A stretch of 64,000 nucleotides of DNA, from the NCBI GenBank assembly GCA_016200135.1, contig JACQFI010000003.1, forward strand, positions 62,001-126,000. The letters are read 5' to 3'. Origin of the DNA: Planctomycetota bacterium. Its GTDB lineage: Bacteria > Planctomycetota > SZUA-567 > H5-PLA8. Positions 1 through 9,829 of the stretch are shown one piece after another (position 1 is the stretch's first letter; every line of letters starts with the position of its first letter). The position numbers were made by a program, and so were the translations under genes. Below the pieces are notes generated by a model. The model was not told the origin of the DNA and did no database searches. It saw only the letters and a program-made list of their open reading frames with translations.

Positions 1-659
1 TTCTCCGCGCCGGCTTCGCGCGAATGGATGAAGGCGTTGGCGTTGATGAAGACGCAGCCGTCCATGAGCATCAGGCCGTGGGATGCGCCCGCGACCAGCG
101 CCTGGACGAGCCGGACATCCAGCGGGACCTCGAACCAGCCGTTCTTGGGATCGCCGCCGTCGACATCGCTGCGCAGAGTCTTGCCGTTGCCGAGGATCAC
201 GTCCCAGTTCTTGGAACCCGGATAGGACCAAGCCCGCTTGTCGAACGCCGCGTAATTGAAGCACGCGCCTGCGCCGTCGTAGTCCAGCGTGTAATCGGTG
301 CCGGCGCCTTCGTTCCATGGGCTGGAGACCGTCGAGACCGTGAACCAGCGCAGATCGGTGCCGCGCGCTTCGGGCGCGTGCTTGCGGCCGTCCGCATACG
401 CAAAGCAGAGCCACGCCTTCGCGATCTTCTTGCCCTTCACGCCGGCCACGTCGAAGTTCAGGAGGCCGTACTCCTGGTAACCCTTAAGTTTAATCTTTGG
501 CGCCTTGCCCATGTTGCAGTCGCATTCCTTGCCGGTGGAAGAGACCCAGTCGTCGGCGGTATCGGGGCACTTGATGGTCTCAACTGCGGAAACTTGACTG
601 AAGGCGCAAAGAACGAAGGCGGCGAGGAACGAGCGGGCAACACGGTTTCCCGTAGGCAT
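1..659 (-). CDS. Secreted DNRLRE-domain protein, C-terminus beyond window edge
   Basis: The gene starts at the ATG at 659 and stays open to base 1, so only about 219 N-terminal residues are visible. The first 25 or so residues are a signal peptide (basic start, hydrophobic core, SQVSA cleavage-like end). The rest aligns closely with the N-terminal part of the next gene (757-3579), sharing blocks such as GKKIAKA, RGTDLRWFTVST and NWDVILGNGKTLR. This is a DNRLRE-type beta-sandwich, a family found on secreted carbohydrate-related proteins. The pair is a tandem duplication separated by 97 bp, with this copy downstream in the direction of transcription. Whether it carries the same C-terminal catalytic-like region cannot be seen. 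The start is supported by the position of the signal peptide. Confidence 0.75.
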   Translation of the reverse strand, partial: MPTGNRVARSFLAAFVLCAFSQVSAVETIKCPDTADDWVSSTGKECDCNMGKAPKIKLKGYQEYGLLNFDVAGVKGKKIAKAWLCFAYADGRKHAPEARGTDLRWFTVSTVSSPWNEGAGTDYTLDYDGAGACFNYAAFDKRAWSYPGSKNWDVILGNGKTLRSDVDGGDPKNGWFEVPLDVRLVQALVAGASHGLMLMDGCVFINANAFIHSREAGAE

Positions 660-756
660 GAAGGGCTCTCCAGAGTTTTAGGCGGGCCATCTAAACATTA
701 TATACACCGCAACGGACGCACCGTCACGCAGTTGCAAGCATCCCGCACAACGGAAG

Positions 757-3579
757 TTACTTGGACAGTAACTTGAGCAGGCTTTCCTTGAGTTCCACAA
801 AGTGGTCGCCGTTCATCGCGCCGAACGTGACGGCCGCGGCGTCGTCGGAGAACTTCTGTTTGAACTCCGAGCCCAGCGGGACGAGCTGTTCCACCAGCGC
901 ACCGGCATGCGCGCGGCTCCACTTGTTCTTTAAGAGCACGAGCCGCAGCAGTTCGCAGTCCTGCGCGCCGACGCGGAAGGCGTGGACACGAAAGGATGCG
1001 ATGGCGTTGACGCCGAAGCGTTTGCGACCGTCGACGATCAGCATGTTGCCGTTGCCGCCGCCGTTGTCGCCGCGATCAAAGGAGTCGTCGCCGCCGATGC
1101 TCTGCCAGGGCAGCACGCCGTCGTGCTCGTAGATGTAGGATTTCAAGCACCATGCGGTGGTCTCGTGATTGGGACGGTCGTTCGCATTGCAACCGCCGTA
1201 CGCATAGATGATCGCGGGCATGCGGCTCTTCTGGTCCTTGACCAGCGGGAACATGTCGAAGCCGCCGCCGCCAACGTACATGATGCCCATCAGGCCGTCG
1301 GAACAGCTTCCCTGCCACATGGGCCGGCTGATGTCGCCGCGGAAGAGGAACTGCGCGCTCTTGGCGTTCTTCAGGCCGTCCTTGGTGAGCTTGGCGTAGA
1401 AGTTCAGGCCGTGCCAGTCGAGGTATTCGAAGGGTTCATCCATCGTCCACGCCGTGCCGGTCATCTTCGTCTCGCCGAAGCTGTACTTATTGTTGAAGAA
1501 GATCTCACAGATCGTCTTTGTCCAGCCTTTCTCCTCGAAGTGCTTCGCGAAGTCCGCGATGTTGTTCGTGAACGCGTCCTTGTACGCCTGATCGAAGGTC
1601 TCTTCAGGACCTTTGGCGAAGATGTCGTGGCGGGCCTTCCAGTCCTTCCCGTTCGTCAGGTTATCCGCACCTGGATGGTAGTGGTCGTGCATCGAGACCG
1701 GCCAGTTCTCGTTCTGCGGCAGATACAGCGTGGGTACAGGCACGCCCGCGCGCGGGTTGTCCTTGAATGCCTCGCCCGAGAGCAGCGGGCCTAGATTCTT
1801 GTCGAAGTTGGACCAGTCGGAGACCTTCCCGTCGGCGCCGACGTTGGGCACATAGTCGCCATGCGTATTGCCGCCCTGCGAGTACGGCACGCGGTTGATC
1901 GTCGAGCGGTGGTAGTGCGCGATGCGGAACGAGTCGAACCAGAAGTCGGTGCCCGCCTGCCCTGGGCCGCCGTAGCAGTTCATCTCCGGGTTGAAATGGA
2001 TCTCCTTGGGGATCACGGTGTCGTAGATCTTCAGCTTCAGCGGGAGCTTCAGTTCGTCGGCGCCGACCTTGACCGAGACCGTTCCGGCCTGTTCGCCGGC
2101 CTTCGCACCTTCGGGCACGATCAAGTCGACGGCAATGGCGGCGGCCTTCTGGCCGGGGATCTTGTTGTCGGTGGCGGAGGCGTCCGGAATCGAGAGCGTC
2201 GCGCCGGGCTTCATCGGGAGCGCGTATTCGGCTTCCCATGCCTTGCCGACATGCACGAACCAGGTCCGCCAGAGTTTCACCTGAATCCCGTCCAGGCCCT
2301 GGACCTCGACCACGATCTCGCCGGTCGTGTCGCCCAAGCGCTCCAGCGCGAGCTGAAACCCGGCGATCTCGCCGCGCGCGGCCACGACGCGAACCGAATG
2401 GTCGGCGCCGTCCCAGACGGCGTTCTTGCTGGAGGCGTTCTCCATGCCCTTTTCAAACACGATGGCGCCGGTCAGCGGGTCCAGTTTGCAGATCTCGGGA
2501 TAGGCCCAGGCCTTCAGCTTGCCGGCGATCACAGGGGCTTCGCCGCCCTTGGGCTTCCAGTCGCTCTCGGGCAGCCGCGGCACGGTGACCGCGGGGCTGG
2601 CTTTGCTCTTGGCCGGAACGGCCGCCGAGGCGTTTCCGGCCGCGTCCACTACGGCGATCTCGACGTTCAAGTCGGCCGAGGGCTGCAGGTACTCGAGGAC
2701 GATGGTCTGCGTTCCGCCGGGCTTGGACGCGAAGGGTATCTGCCAGCGCGGCAGGTCCTCGCCGTTCACCTTTACGTTGTAGGAGAAGGCGTCCTGCGGC
2801 ACGGTGAAGCTGAGCGCCGCGGCGCCTTCGGTCATCGTCGCGTCGTTGGGCGCGGGTTCGAGTTTGACGTTCGTGGGCGCGGCGGGGGCCTGCGCGTCGT
2901 CGCCATCGGTGCTCACGGTGAGGTACGGCGCGCCGCTGCCTTCGCGCGAGGAGATGTAAGAGTTACGGTCCACGCCTGTCGAACCGTCCATGAGCATCAG
3001 GCCGTACGCGGCCTTGGATACGAGGGCCTCGACGAGGCGCTTATCCAGCGGAATCGTGAACCAGCCGCCGCTCGGGTCGCCCGCGTCCACATCGCAGCGC
3101 AGGGTCTTGCCATTGCCGAGGATCACGTCCCAGCCTTTGGAGCCCTTAAAGGCCCAGGGCCGCGTCTTGTAGCTGGCCTCGTTGAAGGTCGCGCCCTTGC
3201 CCTTGTCGTCCACCGTGTACTGCGTCCCTTCGCCTTCCACCCAATCGCTGCCGATGGTCGAGACCGTGAACCAGCGTAGATCGGTCCCGCGCGCGCCGCC
3301 GAACACGGCGCCGCCATCGGCCTTGACGTGGAGTTCCGCCTTGGCGATCTTCTTGCCCTTCAGCGCGGAGACGTCGAAGTCCAGCAGGCCGTACTCCTGC
3401 CATACCTTCAGTTTGATGCGACCGGCCTTGCCGCCGTTGGTGTCGGACTCCTGGTGATTGGCGGCGCTGATCCACACGTCGCGCGTGTCGGGGCATTTGA
3501 CCTCGCCGGCCAGCGCATGGATGCCCGAGACCATCGTAGCGGCGGCGGCGAAGATCGAAAGGTTGCGGAGCAGGCTCAT
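757..3579 (-). CDS. Secreted multidomain DNRLRE / GH123-like (DUF4091-type) protein
   Basis: The product has 940 residues. A signal peptide (about 1-25) is followed by a DNRLRE-like beta-sandwich (about 25-225), a fibronectin/Ig-like module (about 228-330) and a long C-terminal half resembling the DUF4091/GH123-type fold. In that half the motif TMDEPFEYLDW places Asp714-Glu715 where the family has its acidic pair. The segment ASFRVHAFRVGAQDCELL near residue 880 matches the family's closing helix. GH123 enzymes act on N-acetylgalactosaminides by substrate-assisted catalysis. Assigning that chemistry here is inference, and a non-enzymatic carbohydrate-binding role is possible. The protein should be exported. 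It is paralogous to the partial gene at 1-659. Its start lies about 300 bp from the divergent trigger factor gene. Confidence 0.72.
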   Translation of the reverse strand: MSLLRNLSIFAAAATMVSGIHALAGEVKCPDTRDVWISAANHQESDTNGGKAGRIKLKVWQEYGLLDFDVSALKGKKIAKAELHVKADGGAVFGGARGTDLRWFTVSTIGSDWVEGEGTQYTVDDKGKGATFNEASYKTRPWAFKGSKGWDVILGNGKTLRCDVDAGDPSGGWFTIPLDKRLVEALVSKAAYGLMLMDGSTGVDRNSYISSREGSGAPYLTVSTDGDDAQAPAAPTNVKLEPAPNDATMTEGAAALSFTVPQDAFSYNVKVNGEDLPRWQIPFASKPGGTQTIVLEYLQPSADLNVEIAVVDAAGNASAAVPAKSKASPAVTVPRLPESDWKPKGGEAPVIAGKLKAWAYPEICKLDPLTGAIVFEKGMENASSKNAVWDGADHSVRVVAARGEIAGFQLALERLGDTTGEIVVEVQGLDGIQVKLWRTWFVHVGKAWEAEYALPMKPGATLSIPDASATDNKIPGQKAAAIAVDLIVPEGAKAGEQAGTVSVKVGADELKLPLKLKIYDTVIPKEIHFNPEMNCYGGPGQAGTDFWFDSFRIAHYHRSTINRVPYSQGGNTHGDYVPNVGADGKVSDWSNFDKNLGPLLSGEAFKDNPRAGVPVPTLYLPQNENWPVSMHDHYHPGADNLTNGKDWKARHDIFAKGPEETFDQAYKDAFTNNIADFAKHFEEKGWTKTICEIFFNNKYSFGETKMTGTAWTMDEPFEYLDWHGLNFYAKLTKDGLKNAKSAQFLFRGDISRPMWQGSCSDGLMGIMYVGGGGFDMFPLVKDQKSRMPAIIYAYGGCNANDRPNHETTAWCLKSYIYEHDGVLPWQSIGGDDSFDRGDNGGGNGNMLIVDGRKRFGVNAIASFRVHAFRVGAQDCELLRLVLLKNKWSRAHAGALVEQLVPLGSEFKQKFSDDAAAVTFGAMNGDHFVELKESLLKLLSK

Positions 3580-3776
3580 GGCTTCCTCTCAAGATGGGTA
3601 AGCACTTAACGGCTGCGACCTGTGCCTAGTACCCCACATCAATCCGACCGTCACAGACATCCGCCTATTCACGGCATGCGCCGCAATTCAATCCGGATTC
3701 AGTGGTATTGGAATTCATGGCTTTTGTGCGCGGGCGCATGGTATCTGCTTTCCGCAGGGTCTCAAAACCGATTTGC

Positions 3777-3804
3777 TTGACGGGCCTGCTCGCGGACCTA
3801 TAAC
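3777..3804 (+). promoter_or_regulatory. Candidate sigma-70 promoter for tig
   Basis: The 307-bp gap between the divergent genes at 3579 and 3887 holds no convincing gene. On the plus strand it contains TTGACG (3777-3782), a 16-bp spacer and TATAAC (3799-3804), five of six matches in each box. This would give an untranslated leader of about 75 nt before tig. Nothing equally good was seen on the minus strand for the 940-residue gene. Confidence 0.5.
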
Positions 3805-3886
3805 CGTCCGAACACGCGTGGACCCGGCCGCGATCCCTGTTGGATGCGCCCGCGGTGGCGGTCGCGCCGGCTGACATGAGGGATGC

Positions 3887-5338
3887 ATGACCATAGGGCA
3901 AGAAGAGTTGCAAGCCGAGGATCTGGAACCGATCGAGGTCAAGACCTCGGTCTCCGAGACCGGTAAGTGGGCCAAGCGCCTCGGCATCACGGTCTCGTCG
4001 GCGGAGATTGGCAAGGCCTTCGACTCGGCCGTGGGCGAGATCGCGAGCCAGATCCGGCTGCCGGGGTTCCGGCCCGGAAAGGTGCCGCGCGGCTATGCCG
4101 AGAAGCTCTTCAAGGACGACATCGCCAAGCAGGTGACATCCAAGATCGTGAGCCGCGCCATCCGCTCCGCCGTCAGCGGCGAGAAGCTCGAAGTGGTCGG
4201 TTCGCCATCCCTGGTTGAAGAGAAAGTCGCCGCCGAACGCGGCAAGGACCTGGTCTTCCAGATCGACGTCGAGATCAAGCCCACGTTCGAACTCTGCAAT
4301 TACAAGGGCCTGCCCGTCGAACAGGAAGAGGTCGAAGTCTTTCCCGAAGAGATCCAGGAACAGATCGACCAGATGTCCATCCGCCTGGCCGAGGAAGAGG
4401 ACGCGCCGGAAGGCTCCGCGTTGCAGGATAAGGATATCGGTGCCGGCGTCCTGCGCTTCGTCGTGGACGGCCAGGAGATTCATAAGGAAGAAGAGGCCAT
4501 GCTGCTCCTGCATCAGGGGCACGTCGTCGGCGCGCATGCGCATCTGAGCATCGGGTTTCTCGAAGGCGCCAAGCCCGGCGAGAAGCGCACGATCGAGGAG
4601 ACGCTCAACGACAGCTTCCCCGTCGAGAGCGCCCGCGGCAAGAAGGCCACCCTCGAGTTCGAGCTCAAGAAGATCCGCCGCCCCAAGCTTCCGGCCATCG
4701 ACGACGAGTTCGCCAAAAAGGTCGGCGCGAAGGACCTCGCGGACCTTAAGGAGAAGATCACCGAGCGCCTGCGCACGGGGCTGGCGGAGAGCATCGAGGC
4801 TAAGACGCGCAAGGACATGATCGAACGCATCATCGCGGGCTCGCCGTTCGACGTTCCGCCGCGCCTGAAAGAGACCTTCGACCAGCGCATGCTCATGGAC
4901 CAGCAGATGCAGTTGCTGCGCATGGGCATCCCCATGGAGCAGCTCAAGGACTTCGACTTCGGCAAGCACAACGAAGGCAACGCCGAGCGCCAGATCCGGG
5001 AATACTTCATCCTGGATGCGATCTGTAAGAAGGAGAAGATCGAGGTCGGCGACGAGGACGTGGACGACGAAGTGGTCAAGCTCGCGCGCGCCCGCAACAT
5101 GCGCGCCGCCGAACTGCTCCAGCAGCTCGAACAGGAAGGGGCCTTGGAACAGATCCGCCAGGGCCTGATGGCCAAAAAGGCCATGGAGTTCCTCACCGAG
5201 CAGGCGGAGATCAAGGTCGTGCCGCGCAAGCCGCCGCAAAAGGGCGAGTCCTGCGGGCACGATCACGGAGCAAGCCACGGGCACGAGCACGACCACAGCC
5301 ACGGGCACGCGCACGGCGAAGGGGAGCACAAGCACTGA
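3887..5338 (+). CDS. tig: Trigger factor (ribosome-associated chaperone, PPIase)
   Basis: Trigger factor binds ribosomal protein L23 at the exit tunnel and holds nascent chains; its middle domain is an FKBP-type prolyl isomerase. The ribosome-binding signature GFRPGKVP is at residues 60-67. The FKBP-like segment follows (about 170-265), then the helical C-terminal chaperone domain. At 483 residues it is longer than the usual 430-450. The extra length is a His-rich tail with 11 histidines and one cysteine in the last 29 residues (SCGHDHG... HSHGHAHG), like the metal-binding tail of SlyD. That tail is unusual for trigger factor and suggests nickel, zinc or cobalt binding. The gene leads the canonical tig-clpP-clpX order. 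The ATG at 3887 has a weak GAGGG upstream. Confidence 0.95.
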   Translation: MTIGQEELQAEDLEPIEVKTSVSETGKWAKRLGITVSSAEIGKAFDSAVGEIASQIRLPGFRPGKVPRGYAEKLFKDDIAKQVTSKIVSRAIRSAVSGEKLEVVGSPSLVEEKVAAERGKDLVFQIDVEIKPTFELCNYKGLPVEQEEVEVFPEEIQEQIDQMSIRLAEEEDAPEGSALQDKDIGAGVLRFVVDGQEIHKEEEAMLLLHQGHVVGAHAHLSIGFLEGAKPGEKRTIEETLNDSFPVESARGKKATLEFELKKIRRPKLPAIDDEFAKKVGAKDLADLKEKITERLRTGLAESIEAKTRKDMIERIIAGSPFDVPPRLKETFDQRMLMDQQMQLLRMGIPMEQLKDFDFGKHNEGNAERQIREYFILDAICKKEKIEVGDEDVDDEVVKLARARNMRAAELLQQLEQEGALEQIRQGLMAKKAMEFLTEQAEIKVVPRKPPQKGESCGHDHGASHGHEHDHSHGHAHGEGEHKH

Positions 5339-5401
5339 CACGAAGACAGGCACGGCGGGCGCATAGGCCCGCCGGCATTGATTTGAAACCGAGGAGTTGC
5401 C

Positions 5402-5977
5402 ATGAGCCTGATTCCGATGGTCATCGAGCGCACCGGACGCGGCGAGCGCGCGTACGATATTTACAGCCGGCTGCTCAAGGACCGCATCATCTTCCTGGGC
5501 GGGCCCATTGACGACTACGTCGCGTCGCTCGTGATCGCCCAGATGCTCTTCCTGCAGCTCGAGAACCGCGAAGCCGACATCGAGTTCTACATCATGTCGC
5601 CCGGCGGCTCGGTGAACGCCGGCTTGGCCATCTACGACACCATGCAGCACATCTCCAACGACGTCTCGACGTACTGCATCGGGCAGGCCGCGAGCATGGG
5701 CGCGTTTCTGCTTGCCAGCGGCAGCAAGGGCAAGCGCCACTGCCTGCCCAATGCCCGCGTGATGATCCACCAGCCGTGGGGCGGTGCGCAGGGCACCGCG
5801 GCGGACATCGCTATTCAGGCCGAAGAGATCGTGCGCCTCAAGCACCGCCTCAACGAACTCTACGCCAAGCACACCGGCCAGCCGATCGAACGCATCGCGC
5901 GCGACAGCGACCGGGACTACTTCATGTCGGCGGAGCAGGCCAAGGAGTACGGCCTAGTCGACGTTATTTTGCAGTAG
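5402..5977 (+). CDS. clpP: ATP-dependent Clp protease, proteolytic subunit
   Basis: ClpP is the tetradecameric serine protease barrel that degrades substrates unfolded and fed in by ClpX or ClpA. At 191 residues it has the normal mature length, with little propeptide. The triad is visible: Ser98 in [11 protein letters not shown], His123 in MIHQPWGG and Asp172 in RDSDRDYFM. The oxyanion strand SPGGSVNAG is at 66-74. The gene starts 63 bp after tig behind a GAGGAG-type ribosome site. A short GC-rich hairpin (GGCGGGC...GCCCGCC) lies in that gap. ClpX follows 133 bp downstream, so the three genes are probably co-regulated. Confidence 0.97.
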   Translation: MSLIPMVIERTGRGERAYDIYSRLLKDRIIFLGGPIDDYVASLVIAQMLFLQLENREADIEFYIMSPGGSVNAGLAIYDTMQHISNDVSTYCIGQAASMGAFLLASGSKGKRHCLPNARVMIHQPWGGAQGTAADIAIQAEEIVRLKHRLNELYAKHTGQPIERIARDSDRDYFMSAEQAKEYGLVDVILQ

Positions 5978-6031
5978 TCCTTTGTGCATCCCAGGTTAAG
6001 GTAGTACGAGATTTTTAAGGGCTCGGGCGGG

Positions 6032-6066
6032 CGGCTTTTCTCGCAACTACAACGCGCGAAAAGCCG
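6032..6066. other. Inverted repeat between clpP and clpX
   Basis: A perfect 9-bp inverted repeat, CGGCTTTTC (6032-6040) and GAAAAGCCG (6058-6066), is separated by 17 bases. It has no T-run after it, so it is not a classic intrinsic terminator. It ends 44 bp before the clpX start and could be an operator, an mRNA-processing hairpin or a leader structure. No promoter motif was recognised next to it. Confidence 0.35.
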
Positions 6067-6110
6067 ATCCTGTGGGGACGGGCGTCCGGCTCGACAACAG
6101 GAGCAGCTTC

Positions 6111-7466
<1,356 letters not shown>

Positions 7467-7528
7467 GTGGTCTTTTTTAAAATCGTTGCAAATCCTTCGA
7501 TTCGTAGCTTGCAACAACTGCAAGATCA

Positions 7529-7557
7529 CTTAACTAACTCTTAACCAATTCTTTACC
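7529..7557 (+). promoter_or_regulatory. Pho-box-like triple direct repeat
   Basis: Three 7-bp units, CTTAACT (7529-7535), CTTAACC (7540-7546) and CTTTACC (7551-7557), repeat with an exact 11-bp period, one helical turn. This is the architecture of PhoB/PhoP/SphR-type binding sites and is very close to the cyanobacterial PyTTAAPy(Py) form. It ends 33 bp before a DUF47-pit operon, the type of target expected for a phosphate-starvation regulator. The same gap has a separate 7-bp inverted repeat, GTTGCAA/TTGCAAC (7485-7491 and 7509-7515). Binding by a regulator is inferred. Confidence 0.55.
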
Positions 7558-7590
7558 AAAAGTGAACGTGGCGAAACGCGGGGCGCAACC

Positions 7591-8208
7591 ATGCTCTTTG
7601 GTCCCAAAGACAAAGCTTTCTTCGATCTCTTCGAGCGTGCGGCGGAGAACATGGTTCGGACCGCCGAGCTTTTCCTGGAGATGCTCAAGAACTTCGACCG
7701 CCGGAAGGAGATTCTCGGCGCGATCCGCGAGGCTGAGCACCGCGGCGATTCGATCACACACGACACCATCACCAAGCTCGACCAGACCTTCATCACGCCA
7801 CTCGACCGCGAGGATATCCACCACCTGATCGCCGAGACCGACGACGTGGTGGACGCCCTCGATTCCGCCGCGCAGCGCATCATTCTTTACGGCATCGACA
7901 AGCCCAACGAGGACATCATCAAGCACGCCGAGATCGCGGTACAGATTGCCAAGAAGCTCTCGGAAGCGATCAGGCTTGTCCGCAATCTCAAGAACCAGGA
8001 AGAACTCTCCAAGCTGCTGATCGAGATTCACGAATTTGAGAACCGCGGCGACGATCACAACCACGCGGCGCTGGCGCGGTTGTTCGAGACCAACGATCCC
8101 ATGTACGTGATCAAATGGAAGGAACTCTACGAACTGGTAGAGGACGCGATCGACGCGTGCGAGGATGTGGCGCACGTGATCCGCTCGATCATGGTCAAGA
8201 ACGCGTAA
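7591..8208 (+). CDS. DUF47 (PhoU-like) phosphate transport accessory protein
   Basis: The 205-residue, all-helical, highly charged protein matches the DUF47/YkaA family of PhoU-like four-helix proteins. These are usually encoded directly before a PiT phosphate transporter and are thought to modulate it. Family-typical segments include EHRGDSITHDTITKLDQTFITPLDREDIHHL and the repeated acidic helices ending EDVAHVIRSIMVK. It is cytoplasmic, with no membrane segment. The pit gene begins 17 bp after its stop, so the two are co-transcribed. The upstream Pho-box-like repeat suggests induction by low phosphate. Confidence 0.88.
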   Translation: MLFGPKDKAFFDLFERAAENMVRTAELFLEMLKNFDRRKEILGAIREAEHRGDSITHDTITKLDQTFITPLDREDIHHLIAETDDVVDALDSAAQRIILYGIDKPNEDIIKHAEIAVQIAKKLSEAIRLVRNLKNQEELSKLLIEIHEFENRGDDHNHAALARLFETNDPMYVIKWKELYELVEDAIDACEDVAHVIRSIMVKNA

Positions 8209-8225
8209 ACGAGGCCGGCCGCGGC

Positions 8226-9602
8226 ATGGATTATCCGCCCATCCTGATCGCCGTCATCATTACGGCGATTATCTTCGACTTCGTCAACGGCTGGCACGAC
8301 GCGGCGAACGCGATCGCGACAGTCGTGGGCACCCGCGTGCTCTCGCCGCTCAAAGCGCTGCTGCTCGCCGCATGCCTGAATCTGGCCGGCGCGTTTCTCG
8401 GCGAGGAAGTCGCCAAGACCGTTGGCGGCGGGCTCGTCCAGACCGACTTGATCTCGCTGACAGTGCTCCTCGCAGCGATGGGCAGCGCCATCGTCTGGGA
8501 AGCGTATACGCTGGTGATCGGCATGCCGGTCTCGGCCTCACATGCGCTGATCGGCGGCCTGATCGGCGCCGCGGTCGCGAAGGCTGGCATTACGGTGGTC
8601 GTCGCCAAGGGCGTCCTCAAGACGCTCGCGCTGATGCTGATGTCGCCCATCGTCGGCTTCATCGGCGCCTTCGTCATCTACATGGTGATTGCCTATTTCT
8701 TCCGCAACCGGGCTCCGGGGCCCTCGGGCCGCCTCTTCGGAAAACTTCAGATTCTCAGCGCGAGTTCCATGGCACTCAGCCACGGGACGAACGACGCGCA
8801 GAAGGCCATGGGCATCATTACGCTGGCCCTGGTTCTGAGCGATAAATGGCCGAGCATGGACCAAGGCATACCGCCTTGGGTGGTCTTTTCCTGCGGCTTG
8901 GCCATCGCCTTGGGCACCGCCTCTGGCGGCTGGAAAGTGATCAAGACGCTCGGTCACGGACTCTCGCGGCTGAAGCCCGTGGACGGTTTTTGCGCGGAGA
9001 CCTCCGCGAGCCTGATGCTCTTCGTCACGGCGGCCTTGGGCATTCCCGTCAGCACCACGCACACGATTACCGGCGCAATCCTGGGCGTCGGTTCGACGAA
9101 AGGCAAGCACTCCGTCCGCTGGGGCCTCGGGAACAAAATTGTCCTGGCCTGGATCCTGACCTTCCCGGCCACCATCGCGCTTGGCGGCGGCATCTACTGG
9201 GTCCTCTGGGCGGGCTTCGGCCTCGACAACGAGCCCCATCCGCCCTGGAAGGCCACGGTGCAGGTGGTGGACGGATCGCATGTCAAGATATCCTGGCCCG
9301 AGATGCCGCGCGCGGAGAGCTACAAGGTCGTGCGTTACGACCGCATCGATAAGGTCAAGGAAGATGCCGCGAAGGGGCAGAAGAGTATCGAGCTGCGCAA
9401 CCCGAGCTCGGAAAGAGTCGTGCGCGAGGCGTCAAAAGAAAATTCGGTGATCGATGAAGATACGAAACTAGGCGGTCGCTACGTTTACCTCATTAAGTCC
9501 CGGAATGCATACGGCGAGTCGCGTATCTCGGAAGAATTTGCCGTGGATGTTGAGCCGCCCAAGTCTCCCAAAGCGGATGGAACTGCGCCGGCGACTCCAT
9601 GA
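8226..9602 (+). CDS. pit: PiT-family inorganic phosphate transporter with C-terminal FN3-like domain
   Basis: This is a cation-coupled inner-membrane phosphate permease. The ATG at 8226 gives 458 residues. Both inverted-repeat signatures of the family are present: GWHDAANA at 22-29 and SHGTNDAQKAMG at about 183. Roughly ten hydrophobic segments end near residue 330. The next 120 residues are not transporter sequence. A segment from PPWKATVQVVDG to EEFAVDVEPP (about 338-440) reads as a fibronectin type III domain, with SWPEMPRAESYKVVRYDR and GGRYVYLIKSRNAYGES as its strands. A Pro/Ala tail closes the protein. Such a fusion is unusual for PiT. The stop, frame and codon use show no break at the junction. 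Confidence 0.9.
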   Translation: MDYPPILIAVIITAIIFDFVNGWHDAANAIATVVGTRVLSPLKALLLAACLNLAGAFLGEEVAKTVGGGLVQTDLISLTVLLAAMGSAIVWEAYTLVIGMPVSASHALIGGLIGAAVAKAGITVVVAKGVLKTLALMLMSPIVGFIGAFVIYMVIAYFFRNRAPGPSGRLFGKLQILSASSMALSHGTNDAQKAMGIITLALVLSDKWPSMDQGIPPWVVFSCGLAIALGTASGGWKVIKTLGHGLSRLKPVDGFCAETSASLMLFVTAALGIPVSTTHTITGAILGVGSTKGKHSVRWGLGNKIVLAWILTFPATIALGGGIYWVLWAGFGLDNEPHPPWKATVQVVDGSHVKISWPEMPRAESYKVVRYDRIDKVKEDAAKGQKSIELRNPSSERVVREASKENSVIDEDTKLGGRYVYLIKSRNAYGESRISEEFAVDVEPPKSPKADGTAPATP

Positions 9603-9829
9603 GTTTCATTTACGGACACCCAACGAACGCCTAAATTAGGCTGCGATTTTGGCACAAGAATGGCGCACCTCACCGATTCCGGCGGCGGGTCTCATTTTTC
9701 ACTTTCCTCGCACATGGGGTCAGATTAGATTCCTGCGCGTCGGCGATCTGCTAGCGCAGGTTGCTGCCGTTTCCGGACTTATCAAAGTCCGGGCCCGACG
9801 GTTGGCCTATTATGGCCGGGAGAACCTGA

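Noticed and set aside
3665..5872. 735-codon open frame on the minus strand across tig and clpP
   Set aside because: It lies wholly antisense to trigger factor and ClpP, whose motifs are unmistakable. Its composition is that of a GC-rich shadow frame.
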